Part shown: positions 10,302-18,909 of the stretch, piece after piece
Layout: each line of letters opens with the position of its first letter
How positions within the stretch are numbered: position 1 is the stretch's first letter
Source of the DNA: Nocardioidaceae bacterium
GTDB lineage: Bacteria > Actinomycetota > Actinomycetes > Propionibacteriales > Nocardioidaceae
Reading direction: 5' to 3'
DNA length: 64,000 nt
Assembly: GCA_018672315.1 (NCBI GenBank)
Contig: CP076053.1
Coordinates: 2,095,827-2,159,826, forward strand
Program-made: the position numbers and the translations under genes
The notes under the pieces: model-generated
The model's input: the letters and a program-made list of their open reading frames with translations, nothing else
Databases searched by the model: none
What the model was told of the DNA's origin: nothing

Positions 10302-11060
<759 letters not shown>

Positions 11061-11070
11061 ACGGTCCGCG

Positions 11071-11706
11071 GTGACACAGGCGCCGACGGTCTTCCTGGCC
11101 TCCCGCAATCCCGGCAAGGTCGCCGAGATGCAGCGGATCCTCGGTGAGCACCTTCCGGGGGTGGAGGTGAGGGGTCTCGGCGACGTGGAGGCGTACGACG
11201 AGCCGGTCGAGGACCGGGAGACGTTCGCGGGCAACGCGGTCCTCAAGGCCGCGACCGGGCTCCGGGCCACCGGACTGCCCACGATCGCCGACGACTCCGG
11301 GCTGTGCGTGGACGCGCTGAACGGCATGCCCGGCGTCCTGTCCGCACGGTGGTCGGGTCTGCCCAAGGACGACGACCGCAACAACCGGCTGCTGCTCGAC
11401 CAGCTGCACGACGTTCCCGACGCGCGGCGCACCGCCACGTTCCGGTGCGCCGTCGCCGTCTGCCTGCCCTGGCGCGAGGAACCGCTGGTGGTCGAGGGAA
11501 CCATGCCCGGGCGGGTGATCCGCGAGTGCCGGGGCGAGAGCGGCTTCGGCTACGACGTGCTGTTCGTGCCCGAGGCCCACGACTCGGAGAAGGGCGGTGA
11601 CGGACGGACGTCGGCCCAGCTGACCAAGCCCGAGAAGGACGCGATCTCGCACCGCGGTGCGGCCCTGCGGGAGCTCGCCCCCCTGGTGGCCGCGGCGTTC
11701 GCCTGA
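11071..11706 (+). CDS. rdgB: dITP/XTP pyrophosphatase (RdgB/HAM1)
   Basis: Hydrolyses non-canonical purine nucleoside triphosphates to monophosphates and so cleans the nucleotide pool. The 211-residue protein starts with VFLASRNPGKVAEMQRIL and has the metal-binding ETFAGNAVLKA, IADDSGLCVDALNG, GFGYDVLFVP and the closing KDAISHRGAAL. The segment between GYDVLFVP and KDAISHRG carries a few extra residues (DSEKGGDGRTSAQ) compared with short family members. The start is GTG. Confidence 0.95.
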   Translation: MTQAPTVFLASRNPGKVAEMQRILGEHLPGVEVRGLGDVEAYDEPVEDRETFAGNAVLKAATGLRATGLPTIADDSGLCVDALNGMPGVLSARWSGLPKDDDRNNRLLLDQLHDVPDARRTATFRCAVAVCLPWREEPLVVEGTMPGRVIRECRGESGFGYDVLFVPEAHDSEKGGDGRTSAQLTKPEKDAISHRGAALRELAPLVAAAFA

Positions 11707-11753
11707 GGGCGACGGATCACGACGAAACCTGGCGACCGGACCGGTCCAGGCAC

Positions 11754-11759
11754 TACGGT
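11754..11759 (+). promoter_or_regulatory. Candidate -10 of the acylase gene (leaderless)
   Basis: TACGGT ends six bases before the ATG of the penicillin-acylase-type gene and no ribosome site is visible. Confidence 0.5.
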
Positions 11760-11765
11760 CCGCGC

Positions 11766-14264
11766 ATGCGAACCCTGCGCGCCGCGCGCACCTCCCGTAC
11801 GCAGAGCCCCGGCGCGCTGACGGCGCTGACCGCGCTGCTCGTCGCCGGAGGGCTCGCCGTGCCCCAGCACGTGACCCCCGCAGCTGCGACGGCTCCGGCC
11901 GCGGCAGCCCCGGCCGCGCGGGGTGACGACGCGACGCGTGAGGTGCTCCGGCCCACGACGGGCCGCTACCGCGCGACCATCCGCCTCACCCGCCACGGCA
12001 TCCCGCACATCACCGCGCAGGACTACGGCTCGCTCGGGTTCGGCAAGGGGTGGATGACCACGAGGCAGAGCGGCTGCAACCTCATCGACACCGTGCTCAC
12101 CGGGCGCGGCATCCGCTCGAAGGTGCTCGGCCCGGCCACGCGGTACGCCGACGGCGTCACGCTGGACGCCTCGAACCTCGAGGTGGACACCCTCGCCGGC
12201 GACCTCCGCAACCGTCGCGTGGTCGAGAAGCTGCTGCGGGACCCTCTCACCGGTCCCGGCCCCGAGGTGCGCGCGATGGTGACGGGGTACGTCGCGGGCG
12301 CCAACCGCTACCTCGCGAGCATCGGCGGGTGGCGCAACTACTCCGACCCGACCTGCAACCGACTGCCGGGACTGCCCGCGCGGGTGCAGCCGATCGACCT
12401 CTACTACGGCATCTACTTCGCCAACCTGCTCGCCAGCGCCGGGGTCTTCGTCTCCGAGATCGCCGGAGCCTCGCCGCCGTCGCCGGGGGACCCGGGGTTG
12501 CCGTCGGTCCCGTTGGCCGCCGACGTCGACCGTGACGCGCTGCTGCGCGCCCTGGGCCGCGACCCCGACCGCCCCTTCGGGTCCAACGCCACTGCCGTCG
12601 GCAGCCGCGACACCTCGACGGGCAAGGGCATGCTGCTGGGCAACCCCCACTTCCCGTGGAACGGCCGCTACCGCTTCGACCAGAGCCACCTGCGCATCCC
12701 CGGGGAGTACGAGGTCTCCGGAGGAAGCCTGATCGGTAGCCCGGTGGTGAACATCGGGTGGAACCGCGACGTCGCCTGGAGCCACACGGTCTCCACGGCC
12801 TACCGCTTCACCCCGTACGAGTACCGCACCGTCGTGCCGGGCGGGCTCACCTACCTCACGGCGGACGGACCGAGGCAGGTGCAGCGCCGCGAGGTCGAGG
12901 TGACCGTACGTCGACCCGACGGGTCGCTGCGCACCGTCGTCGAGGACGTGTACCGCACCCCGGAGGGCTACGTCATCGACGCACCCGAGCAGCTGATGGC
13001 GTGGTCCCCGGTGAGCTTCTTCGCGATCCGCGACGCGAACGCCGAGCACCTGCGCACCCTCGACACCTTCTGGGCGATGGGTAAATCGCGGAGCGTGCGC
13101 TCGCTGCTGCGCGCGCAGGACCGTGGCGCCGGGATGCCGTGGGTCAACACCATCGCCGCCGACCGGCGTGGCCACGCCCTCTACGCCGACCACTCGGTCG
13201 TGCCGAACGTGCCCGACGCCCTCGTGCAACGGTGCCTGACCCCGATCGGGGCGGTGCTGCTGGAGGTCGCCGGACTCCCCGGGCTCGACGGCACCCGAGC
13301 GGCGTCCGACTGCGCCTGGCGCACGGACGCCGACGCGCAGCGGCCCGGCATCTTCGGCCCGACGAACCTGCCGCAGACGATCACGCGGGACTGGGTGGTC
13401 AACGCGAACGACTCCCACTGGCTGCCCAACCCCGACACCCGGCTCGAGGGCTTCGCGGAGATCATCGGGTGCGAGCAGTGCGAGCGCACGGTGCGTACGC
13501 GCATGGTCTACCGCTACGTGACGGACCGGCTCGCCGGCCGCGACTCGCTCGCGCGGGGCCGCAAGGTCACCCCGCGGACGCTGCGGACCACCCAGCACGA
13601 GAACCGTGTCTTCGCCGCGGAGCTGGCCCGCCAGGGTGGCGACCTCGCGACGGTGTGCCGCCTCGCCGCCGGCGGCGACGCCTGTCGCACCCTGGCCGCG
13701 TGGGACGGTCGGTCCGACCGCTCCAGCCGCGGCACCGCGCTGTTCGAGGAGTTCTGGCGGCGCGCCGGTGGCGTGACGGGGCTCTGGCAGGTGCCGTTCT
13801 CCGCCGCCGACCCGGTGCGTACGCCCCGCGACCTCAACGAGACGAATCCGCTCGTGGTGCAGGCGATGCGCGACGCCCTCGCCCACCTCGAGGAAGAGGG
13901 CATCGCCCACGACGCGCCCTGGGGTCTCGTGCACCGTGCCGGTGACCTGGGAGCCCCGCCGGTGCGGCTCGGTGGCGGCGAGGGCTTCAGCGGCAACGCG
14001 AACGCGCTCGCGGCGACGGTGGTCGACGGTCGGTACCGCGTCGACTACGGCAGCAGCCACATCCAGGCCGTCTCGTTCCTGCCGCGCGGGCGCGTGCAGG
14101 CCCGGACGATCCTGACCTACGGACAGGCGATCGACCCGACCTCGGCGTACGCGGCCGACCAGACCCGCCTCTTCGGCCGGGAGCGCTGGGTCGCCTTCCC
14201 GACGTCGGAGAAGCAGATCGGACGGCAGCTGGTGCGCGTGCTGCGGGTCGGCGGCCCGGCCTGA
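11766..14264 (+). CDS. Secreted penicillin acylase family hydrolase (Ntn amidohydrolase)
   Basis: An exported N-terminal-nucleophile amidase of 832 residues. It has a signal peptide (about 1-41, ending near TPAAA), a small alpha part, and the autocleavage site before Ser273 (RPFGSNATAVGS), which would become the N-terminal nucleophile of the beta chain. LLGNPHFPWNGRYRF and VVNANDSHWLPNPDTRLEG (with the oxyanion and catalytic Asn region) follow. The sequence resembles aculeacin-A acylase and acyl-homoserine-lactone acylases more than classic penicillin G acylase. The natural substrate could be a lipopeptide, AHL signal or other amide; it cannot be settled here. No transporter or resistance gene is adjacent. 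Confidence 0.85.
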   Translation: MRTLRAARTSRTQSPGALTALTALLVAGGLAVPQHVTPAAATAPAAAAPAARGDDATREVLRPTTGRYRATIRLTRHGIPHITAQDYGSLGFGKGWMTTRQSGCNLIDTVLTGRGIRSKVLGPATRYADGVTLDASNLEVDTLAGDLRNRRVVEKLLRDPLTGPGPEVRAMVTGYVAGANRYLASIGGWRNYSDPTCNRLPGLPARVQPIDLYYGIYFANLLASAGVFVSEIAGASPPSPGDPGLPSVPLAADVDRDALLRALGRDPDRPFGSNATAVGSRDTSTGKGMLLGNPHFPWNGRYRFDQSHLRIPGEYEVSGGSLIGSPVVNIGWNRDVAWSHTVSTAYRFTPYEYRTVVPGGLTYLTADGPRQVQRREVEVTVRRPDGSLRTVVEDVYRTPEGYVIDAPEQLMAWSPVSFFAIRDANAEHLRTLDTFWAMGKSRSVRSLLRAQDRGAGMPWVNTIAADRRGHALYADHSVVPNVPDALVQRCLTPIGAVLLEVAGLPGLDGTRAASDCAWRTDADAQRPGIFGPTNLPQTITRDWVVNANDSHWLPNPDTRLEGFAEIIGCEQCERTVRTRMVYRYVTDRLAGRDSLARGRKVTPRTLRTTQHENRVFAAELARQGGDLATVCRLAAGGDACRTLAAWDGRSDRSSRGTALFEEFWRRAGGVTGLWQVPFSAADPVRTPRDLNETNPLVVQAMRDALAHLEEEGIAHDAPWGLVHRAGDLGAPPVRLGGGEGFSGNANALAATVVDGRYRVDYGSSHIQAVSFLPRGRVQARTILTYGQAIDPTSAYAADQTRLFGRERWVAFPTSEKQIGRQLVRVLRVGGPA

Positions 14265-14286
14265 TCGCTCGGCCTGGCCCCGGCGG

Positions 14287-14739
14287 TCAGGGCAGCAGGA
14301 GCACCACGGTCTCGGCGACGCAGGCCGGCTTGTCCTCGCCGTCGATCTCGATCGAGTGCTTCAGCGTGAGCTGCTTGCCGGCCGGGATGTCGGTGACCTC
14401 GCCGACGCTGACGTGCACGCGGACGCGACTGCCGACCGTCACGGGGTTGGGGAAGCGCACCTTGTTGACGCCGTAGTTGAGCTTCGCGCCCGGGGTCTCC
14501 AGGCCGAACACCTGGGCGCCCAGCATCGGGATCAGCGACAGGGTCAGGTAGCCGTGGGCGATCGTGGCACCGAACGGTCCGTCCTTCGCGCGCTCGGCGT
14601 CGACGTGGATCCACTGGTGGTCGCCGGTGGCGTCGGCGAACTGGTCGATGCGGTCCTGCTCGATGGTCAGCCAGTCGGAGCTGCCGAGCTCCTCGCCGGC
14701 GGCGGCGGAGAGCTGGTCGAAGTCGGTGAAGGTGCGCAC
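14287..14739 (-). CDS. MaoC-like (R)-hydratase
   Basis: A 150-residue single hotdog-fold enoyl-CoA hydratase. The hydratase-2 motif is intact with Asp40 and His45 (FADATGDHQWIHVD) followed by FGATIAHGYLTLSL. C-terminal VSVGEVTDIPAGKQLTLKHSIEI is common in the NodN/MaoC branch. The GTG start has GGAG seven bases upstream. It is divergent from add and its stop faces the acylase stop 22 bases away. The acyl-CoA substrate is unknown. Confidence 0.88.
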   Translation of the reverse strand: MRTFTDFDQLSAAAGEELGSSDWLTIEQDRIDQFADATGDHQWIHVDAERAKDGPFGATIAHGYLTLSLIPMLGAQVFGLETPGAKLNYGVNKVRFPNPVTVGSRVRVHVSVGEVTDIPAGKQLTLKHSIEIDGEDKPACVAETVVLLLP

Positions 14740-14804
14740 GGGCGGGCTCCTGTCGTCGGTGGCGTCCGCATCGGTGACGCCGTGTGGGGTGCTTGGATGG
14801 CGGT

Positions 14805-15917
14805 ATGGCTGAACCTACCGCCCCCACCGGACTGACCGAGGACGTGATCCGGCGGGCGCCCAAGGCCCTGCTGCACGACCACCTCGACGGAGGTCTGCGC
14901 CCTGCCACCGTGCACGAGCTGGCGGCCGAGGTCGGGCACGAGCTCCCCGTGGCGGGGGGCGCGGACGATCTGGCCGACTGGTTCAGACGATCTGCTGACT
15001 CCGGCTCCCTGGAGCGCTACCTGGAGACCTTCGCACACACGGTCGGCGTCATGCAGACGGCCGAGGCGCTGCGTCGGGTGGCGCGGGAGGCGGTGGAGGA
15101 CTACGTGGCCGACGGCGTCGTGTACGCCGAGGTGCGGTGGGCGCCCGAGCAGCACCTCGAGGGCGGGCTCGACCTCGAGCAGACCGTGCAGGCGGTCGCT
15201 GACGGTTTCGCCGAGGGCGTCGCCGCGGCCGAGGCCGCGGGGCGCACCGTCGTCGTCCGCCAGCTGCTCACGGCGATGCGGCACCAGGCGCGCTCCCGCG
15301 AGATCGCCGAGCTGGCCGTCGCCTGGCGCGACCGCGGCGTGGTCGGCTTCGACATCGCCGGAGCCGAGGCGGGCAACCCGCCGACCCGTCACCTCGACGC
15401 GTTCGAGTACCTCGCCCGGCAGAACGCCCACTTCACCATCCACGCGGGCGAGGCCTTCGGGCTGCCGTCGATCTGGGAGGCCCTGCAGTGGTGCGGTGCC
15501 GACCGGTTGGGCCACGGCGTACGCATCGTCGACGACATCGAGCGCGCCGACGGCGGGGACGTGAGGCTCGGGCGCCTCGCGGCCTACGTGCGCGACAAGC
15601 GCATCCCGCTCGAGCTGTGCCCGAGCTCGAACGTGCAGACCGGCGCGGCCGAGTCGATCGCGACCCACCCCATCGGGATGCTCGCCGACCTGAGGTTCCG
15701 GGTCACGGTCAACACCGACAACCGCCTCATGAGCGACACCTCGATGACGAAGGAGATGTCGCTGCTGCACGAGGCGTTCGGCTGGGGGCTGGAGGACCTG
15801 CGGTGGGTGACGGTCAACGCGATGAAGTCCGCGTTCCTGCCCTTCGACGAGCGGCTCGCGCTGATCGAGCAGACCATCAAGCCCGCGTACGCCGACCTCA
15901 TCGCCGCGCAGGGCTGA
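14805..15917 (+). CDS. add: Adenosine deaminase
   Basis: Converts adenosine or deoxyadenosine to inosine. The 370-residue protein shows zinc ligands His24 and His26 ([12 protein letters not shown]), IHAGEAFG with the catalytic Glu, [17 protein letters not shown] and [17 protein letters not shown] chose the ATG giving [10 protein letters not shown]; a GTG seven codons earlier has no better ribosome site. The last 20 bases overlap the 3' end of the converging papain-like gene. Together with the purine nucleoside phosphorylase near 21 kb it supports purine salvage. Confidence 0.94.
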   Translation: MAEPTAPTGLTEDVIRRAPKALLHDHLDGGLRPATVHELAAEVGHELPVAGGADDLADWFRRSADSGSLERYLETFAHTVGVMQTAEALRRVAREAVEDYVADGVVYAEVRWAPEQHLEGGLDLEQTVQAVADGFAEGVAAAEAAGRTVVVRQLLTAMRHQARSREIAELAVAWRDRGVVGFDIAGAEAGNPPTRHLDAFEYLARQNAHFTIHAGEAFGLPSIWEALQWCGADRLGHGVRIVDDIERADGGDVRLGRLAAYVRDKRIPLELCPSSNVQTGAAESIATHPIGMLADLRFRVTVNTDNRLMSDTSMTKEMSLLHEAFGWGLEDLRWVTVNAMKSAFLPFDERLALIEQTIKPAYADLIAAQG

Positions 15918-16416
15918 GGAGCAACCACCAGCGCGACCACCCGGCGACCCGCGGGTCGCGGGCGACGTCGGCTGCGGTGAGCACGAGTCGGGCGCCCACG
16001 GCCGGTTCGTACACGGACAGACGGTGCCCGTCGCCGCCGAGCACGAGCGCGACGTGCCGCGGCAGGAGGCGGCCCCCGACGTAGAGCGCGGCAGGCTCCG
16101 GGGTGCCGGCGACGGCAGCGACCCTGGCGAACGCCGCGACGGGATCGGACGGCAGCAGGATCGTGGCGTACGCGCGACCAGTCAGACCCTGCAGCGCCGC
16201 GCGGAGTGCCCATGGCGAGGTGCCCAGGGCACGCGGCCACGGTGCCTGCAGACCCCCGGTGGGGGAGCGGTACGACGCGAGCAGCGGGTGCTCGGCAGCG
16301 ATGAGGTCGCCTGTGTGCGCGGCCAGGCGTTCCGCGTACGCCGGGTCCGTCAGGCCCCGCGCCACCGCCAGACAGGTCGGACCGCACGAGGTGCCGTCGG
16401 GCTGGCGGATGATCAC
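15898..16416 (-). CDS. Papain-like/C39-type cysteine peptidase-like protein
   Basis: A 172-residue protein I do not recognise as a named gene. The N terminus [18 protein letters not shown] places Gln5 six residues before Cys11-Gly, the oxyanion-Gln/nucleophile spacing of C39-type peptidases. A later [22 protein letters not shown] offers His121 and a following acidic residue (Glu137) in the usual strand order. No signal peptide or membrane helix is visible, so it would act inside the cell or on a partner. It may be an inactive or transglutaminase-like relative. The stop lies inside add, a tail-to-tail overlap. Confidence 0.6.
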   Translation of the reverse strand: MIIRQPDGTSCGPTCLAVARGLTDPAYAERLAAHTGDLIAAEHPLLASYRSPTGGLQAPWPRALGTSPWALRAALQGLTGRAYATILLPSDPVAAFARVAAVAGTPEPAALYVGGRLLPRHVALVLGGDGHRLSVYEPAVGARLVLTAADVARDPRVAGWSRWWLLLSPARR

Positions 16417-16437
16417 GGGTGCGGCTCCGGAGACGAC

Positions 16438-16471
16438 ACGAGCGGGCCCACCCGGAGGTGGACCCGCTCGT
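16438..16471 (-). terminator. 15-bp hairpin downstream of the LPXTG gene
   Basis: acgagcgggcccacc pairs with ggtggacccgctcgt across a four-base loop with a single mismatch, 16 bases after the stop of the LPXTG gene. The structure is symmetric enough to work from either side. Confidence 0.75.
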
Positions 16472-16486
16472 GACGGTGTGTCAGGT

Positions 16487-17071
16487 TCAGGCGGTCGCGC
16501 GGCGGCGACGGACCAGCAGCACCGAGCCGCCGGCCAGCAGACCGGCGCCGGCGAGGCCGCTGATCAGCATCGCGTTCGAGGAGCCGGTGGCCGGGAGACC
16601 GCCGACGTTGTCACCGGTGTCGCCACCCACGACGACCTCACCGTCGTCGTCGCCGCCGGCGTTGTTGCCGTCGTTGTCGTCGGTGTCGTCACCCTCGACC
16701 TGCACGGCCGCGGTGGCGAGCACGAAGCCGCCCTCGTCGCTGGCGGAGATCGTGTACTGACCCGAGCAGTTCGCGCCGAGGCTGACCACGAAGTCGATGG
16801 TGCCGAAGGCGTCGTTGGGCTGCGAGACCGTGGAGACGATCGCGCCGGAGGAGTCGGTCACAGTCACCGTGACGGTGCCGGCGTTGCCGGCCTCGACGGT
16901 GATCGGGACGGTGCAGTCGTCGGCGTTGCCGTCGTTGACGACGATCGCCTCGGCGGCGCCGCCGTTGTAGCCGGCACCGTTGGGGCCGTCACCGACCGCG
17001 AAGGCGGCCGAGGGGGCCAGGGCGAGCACCGCGGCCACCGCAGGGGCAGCAAGCATGCGGGAAGTCTTCAT
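16487..17071 (-). CDS. LPXTG-anchored surface protein, Asp-rich stalk
   Basis: A 194-residue exported protein. The signal peptide (about 1-25, ending PSAAFA) is followed by a short beta-rich domain with two cysteines (DDCTVPITV and GANCSGQY), probably a disulfide, then a low-complexity Asp/Gly/Asn stalk. The end is a sortase signal: LPATG at 159-163, a hydrophobic stretch and RRRR. A sortase should link it to peptidoglycan, but no sortase gene is in the window. AAGGA precedes the ATG. Function is unknown; the small ordered domain could be an adhesin or a wall spacer. Confidence 0.85.
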   Translation of the reverse strand: MKTSRMLAAPAVAAVLALAPSAAFAVGDGPNGAGYNGGAAEAIVVNDGNADDCTVPITVEAGNAGTVTVTVTDSSGAIVSTVSQPNDAFGTIDFVVSLGANCSGQYTISASDEGGFVLATAAVQVEGDDTDDNDGNNAGGDDDGEVVVGGDTGDNVGGLPATGSSNAMLISGLAGAGLLAGGSVLLVRRRRATA

Positions 17072-17124
17072 GGGGGTCCTTACGTAGTCAGTCGATCACG
17101 ATCCTGAGAGCACACTAAAGGAAG

Positions 17125-18909
17125 TCAGGGGCAATCCAAAGCCTGCTTCGTTAATTGCGTGTGACGACTCATCGGCGTCGTGCGCACGGCCAGGGCGCCG
17201 GGGCGGGCTGCGGCCGCCGACAGGTCCTTCAGGCGAGTGACGACAACCACGGTGCCGCCGGGAGGCACCTCGACCTCGACCGCGGCGACGAAGAGACCGT
17301 CGTGGAGCACCGAGCGGATCCCGACGGGTTCGCCGTCGACGAGCACGGACCCGAAACCCGCCTCGGGCGGGGCGTAGAGGAACACCTGCGTACGCAGCGT
17401 GCCGAGCGGATCGCTGCCGGCGACGACGTAGTCGGGGAGGGACTCCCGCGCCTCGCGGGAGCGCGGCACCTGCGAGCCGACCTCGACCCGGACGGCGATG
17501 TCGCCGCTGGGGTCGGGCTCGCCCTCGGAGCAGACCGGTCGGGTCGTGACGTCCAGCGTCTCGTAGTAGGAGAGCTTGGAGGCGGTGGTCTCGAAGAGGT
17601 ACACCCCGAGCTCGGGCCGCCGGCCGTCGCGGCCGTCGAGCTCGCCGGCGACAGGTGACCCGGACAGCTCGGCCTGCTCCCCGGCGCGACGCGACCACAG
17701 CAGCAGCCGGCCCTCCTCGACGGCGGTCGCGAGCGACTCCGCGGCCACGCGTACGTCGGCGCGCCCTGCCGCGAGGCGGTCGAAGACGCGCTTGGCGGCC
17801 AGGGCGAAGAACTCGTCCTGGGCGGTCGGGTCGGGCAGCGCGGCGTAGACGCCGCTGAGCAGCAGGGACGCGGCGTTGTCCGCGGTCAGCTCGACGCCGC
17901 CGACCTGCACCGGACCGGTCGCCCGCAGCAGGAGGGCGAGCGCGGCAGGGTCGACCGACAGGACGCCCGCGACCTCCTGGCCGACGTCACGCTGCCACCG
18001 CGCCGCGGCGAGCTCCGCCGCCCGCGGGAAGTCCGGTGTGTTCGGGGCGTTGAGGAAGTAGGTGCCCAGGCCGATGCCGTACAGCGACTGCTCCGCGAGC
18101 GACAGCGGCAGGACCGGTTCCTCCAGCTCACCGAAGGTGTTGCCCGCGACCTGGCGCTGCAGCCGGATCCGTCCGTCGTTGGCGGTCACCAGGATGGCGG
18201 TACCGGCGATGCCCCCCAGGGAGCGGGCCTCGGCGGTGTTCTGGTTGAGCAGCAGGTAGCGGCGCGGCCCGTCGCCACCGAGCATCGGGGGCAGCAGCGT
18301 GACGAGCCGGTCGGCGAGTGCGACCCGGTCGACCAGGTCGATCACCTCACCCCGGAGCTCCGCGACCGCGTCCGCCAGCGGCCCGGCGACCCCGGAGGTG
18401 TCGAGGGAGCCCAGGTCCGTACGCGCCGCGACGAGCCCGTCGAAACCCGCGGTGACCCCCGGGGCGGCCTCACGCAGCGGCTCCAGCGGCACCCGACCGT
18501 CGACGGGCTTCAGCGCGTCCGCGGTCAGGGTGGTCGCGGCGCGCGCCAAGGATGCCGCCGGACCGTCGGCGAGGTCGTCGGTCACGGCCACGACGGTGCG
18601 CAGCGCGGTCACGTCGTCGCCGAGGACGGGCGCGTACGCCGCGAGCCGCCACGCCCAGGTGTCCACCGCGTCGCGCGCCTCGGCGGTGTCGGCCCGCAGC
18701 GAGGCGACGCGGGCGTCGATGCCGGCGATGTTGCCGTCGGTGACGTCCTGCTGCAGCTCGGTGATGTCCTCGCGGGCGCTGCTGAGGCGCTCGTACGCCG
18801 TGAGCGCGCCGAGCGCCATCCAGATGCCGATGCCCACCAGCACGATGACCAGTGCGAGCAGCGACAGGCCGGTGACCAGCCCGAGGCGCCGCGTGCGGGG
18901 TGGGGCCAT
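17125..18909 (-). CDS. DUF4012 membrane protein
   Basis: A 594-residue protein with one N-terminal membrane helix (LGLVTGLSLLALVIVLVGIG, about 9-32), a coiled region (YERLSSAREDITELQQDVTDG) and a large extracellular part. The block RRYLLLNQNTAEARSLGGI, FGELEEPVLPLS and TPDFPRAAELAAARWQRDVG is the DUF4012 signature. Family members lie in actinobacterial envelope and polysaccharide loci but have no agreed activity. Its ATG overlaps the stop of the phosphohexomutase gene by one base (TGATG), which implies translational coupling and suggests a link to sugar-phosphate supply for the envelope. Confidence 0.82.
   Translation of the reverse strand: MAPPRTRRLGLVTGLSLLALVIVLVGIGIWMALGALTAYERLSSAREDITELQQDVTDGNIAGIDARVASLRADTAEARDAVDTWAWRLAAYAPVLGDDVTALRTVVAVTDDLADGPAASLARAATTLTADALKPVDGRVPLEPLREAAPGVTAGFDGLVAARTDLGSLDTSGVAGPLADAVAELRGEVIDLVDRVALADRLVTLLPPMLGGDGPRRYLLLNQNTAEARSLGGIAGTAILVTANDGRIRLQRQVAGNTFGELEEPVLPLSLAEQSLYGIGLGTYFLNAPNTPDFPRAAELAAARWQRDVGQEVAGVLSVDPAALALLLRATGPVQVGGVELTADNAASLLLSGVYAALPDPTAQDEFFALAAKRVFDRLAAGRADVRVAAESLATAVEEGRLLLWSRRAGEQAELSGSPVAGELDGRDGRRPELGVYLFETTASKLSYYETLDVTTRPVCSEGEPDPSGDIAVRVEVGSQVPRSREARESLPDYVVAGSDPLGTLRTQVFLYAPPEAGFGSVLVDGEPVGIRSVLHDGLFVAAVEVEVPPGGTVVVVTRLKDLSAAAARPGALAVRTTPMSRHTQLTKQALDCP

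Noticed and set aside
11550-14060. 836-codon minus-strand frame opposite the acylase gene
   Set aside because: Antisense shadow of a gene with clear family motifs; low-complexity Gly/Val/Arg composition and no domain.
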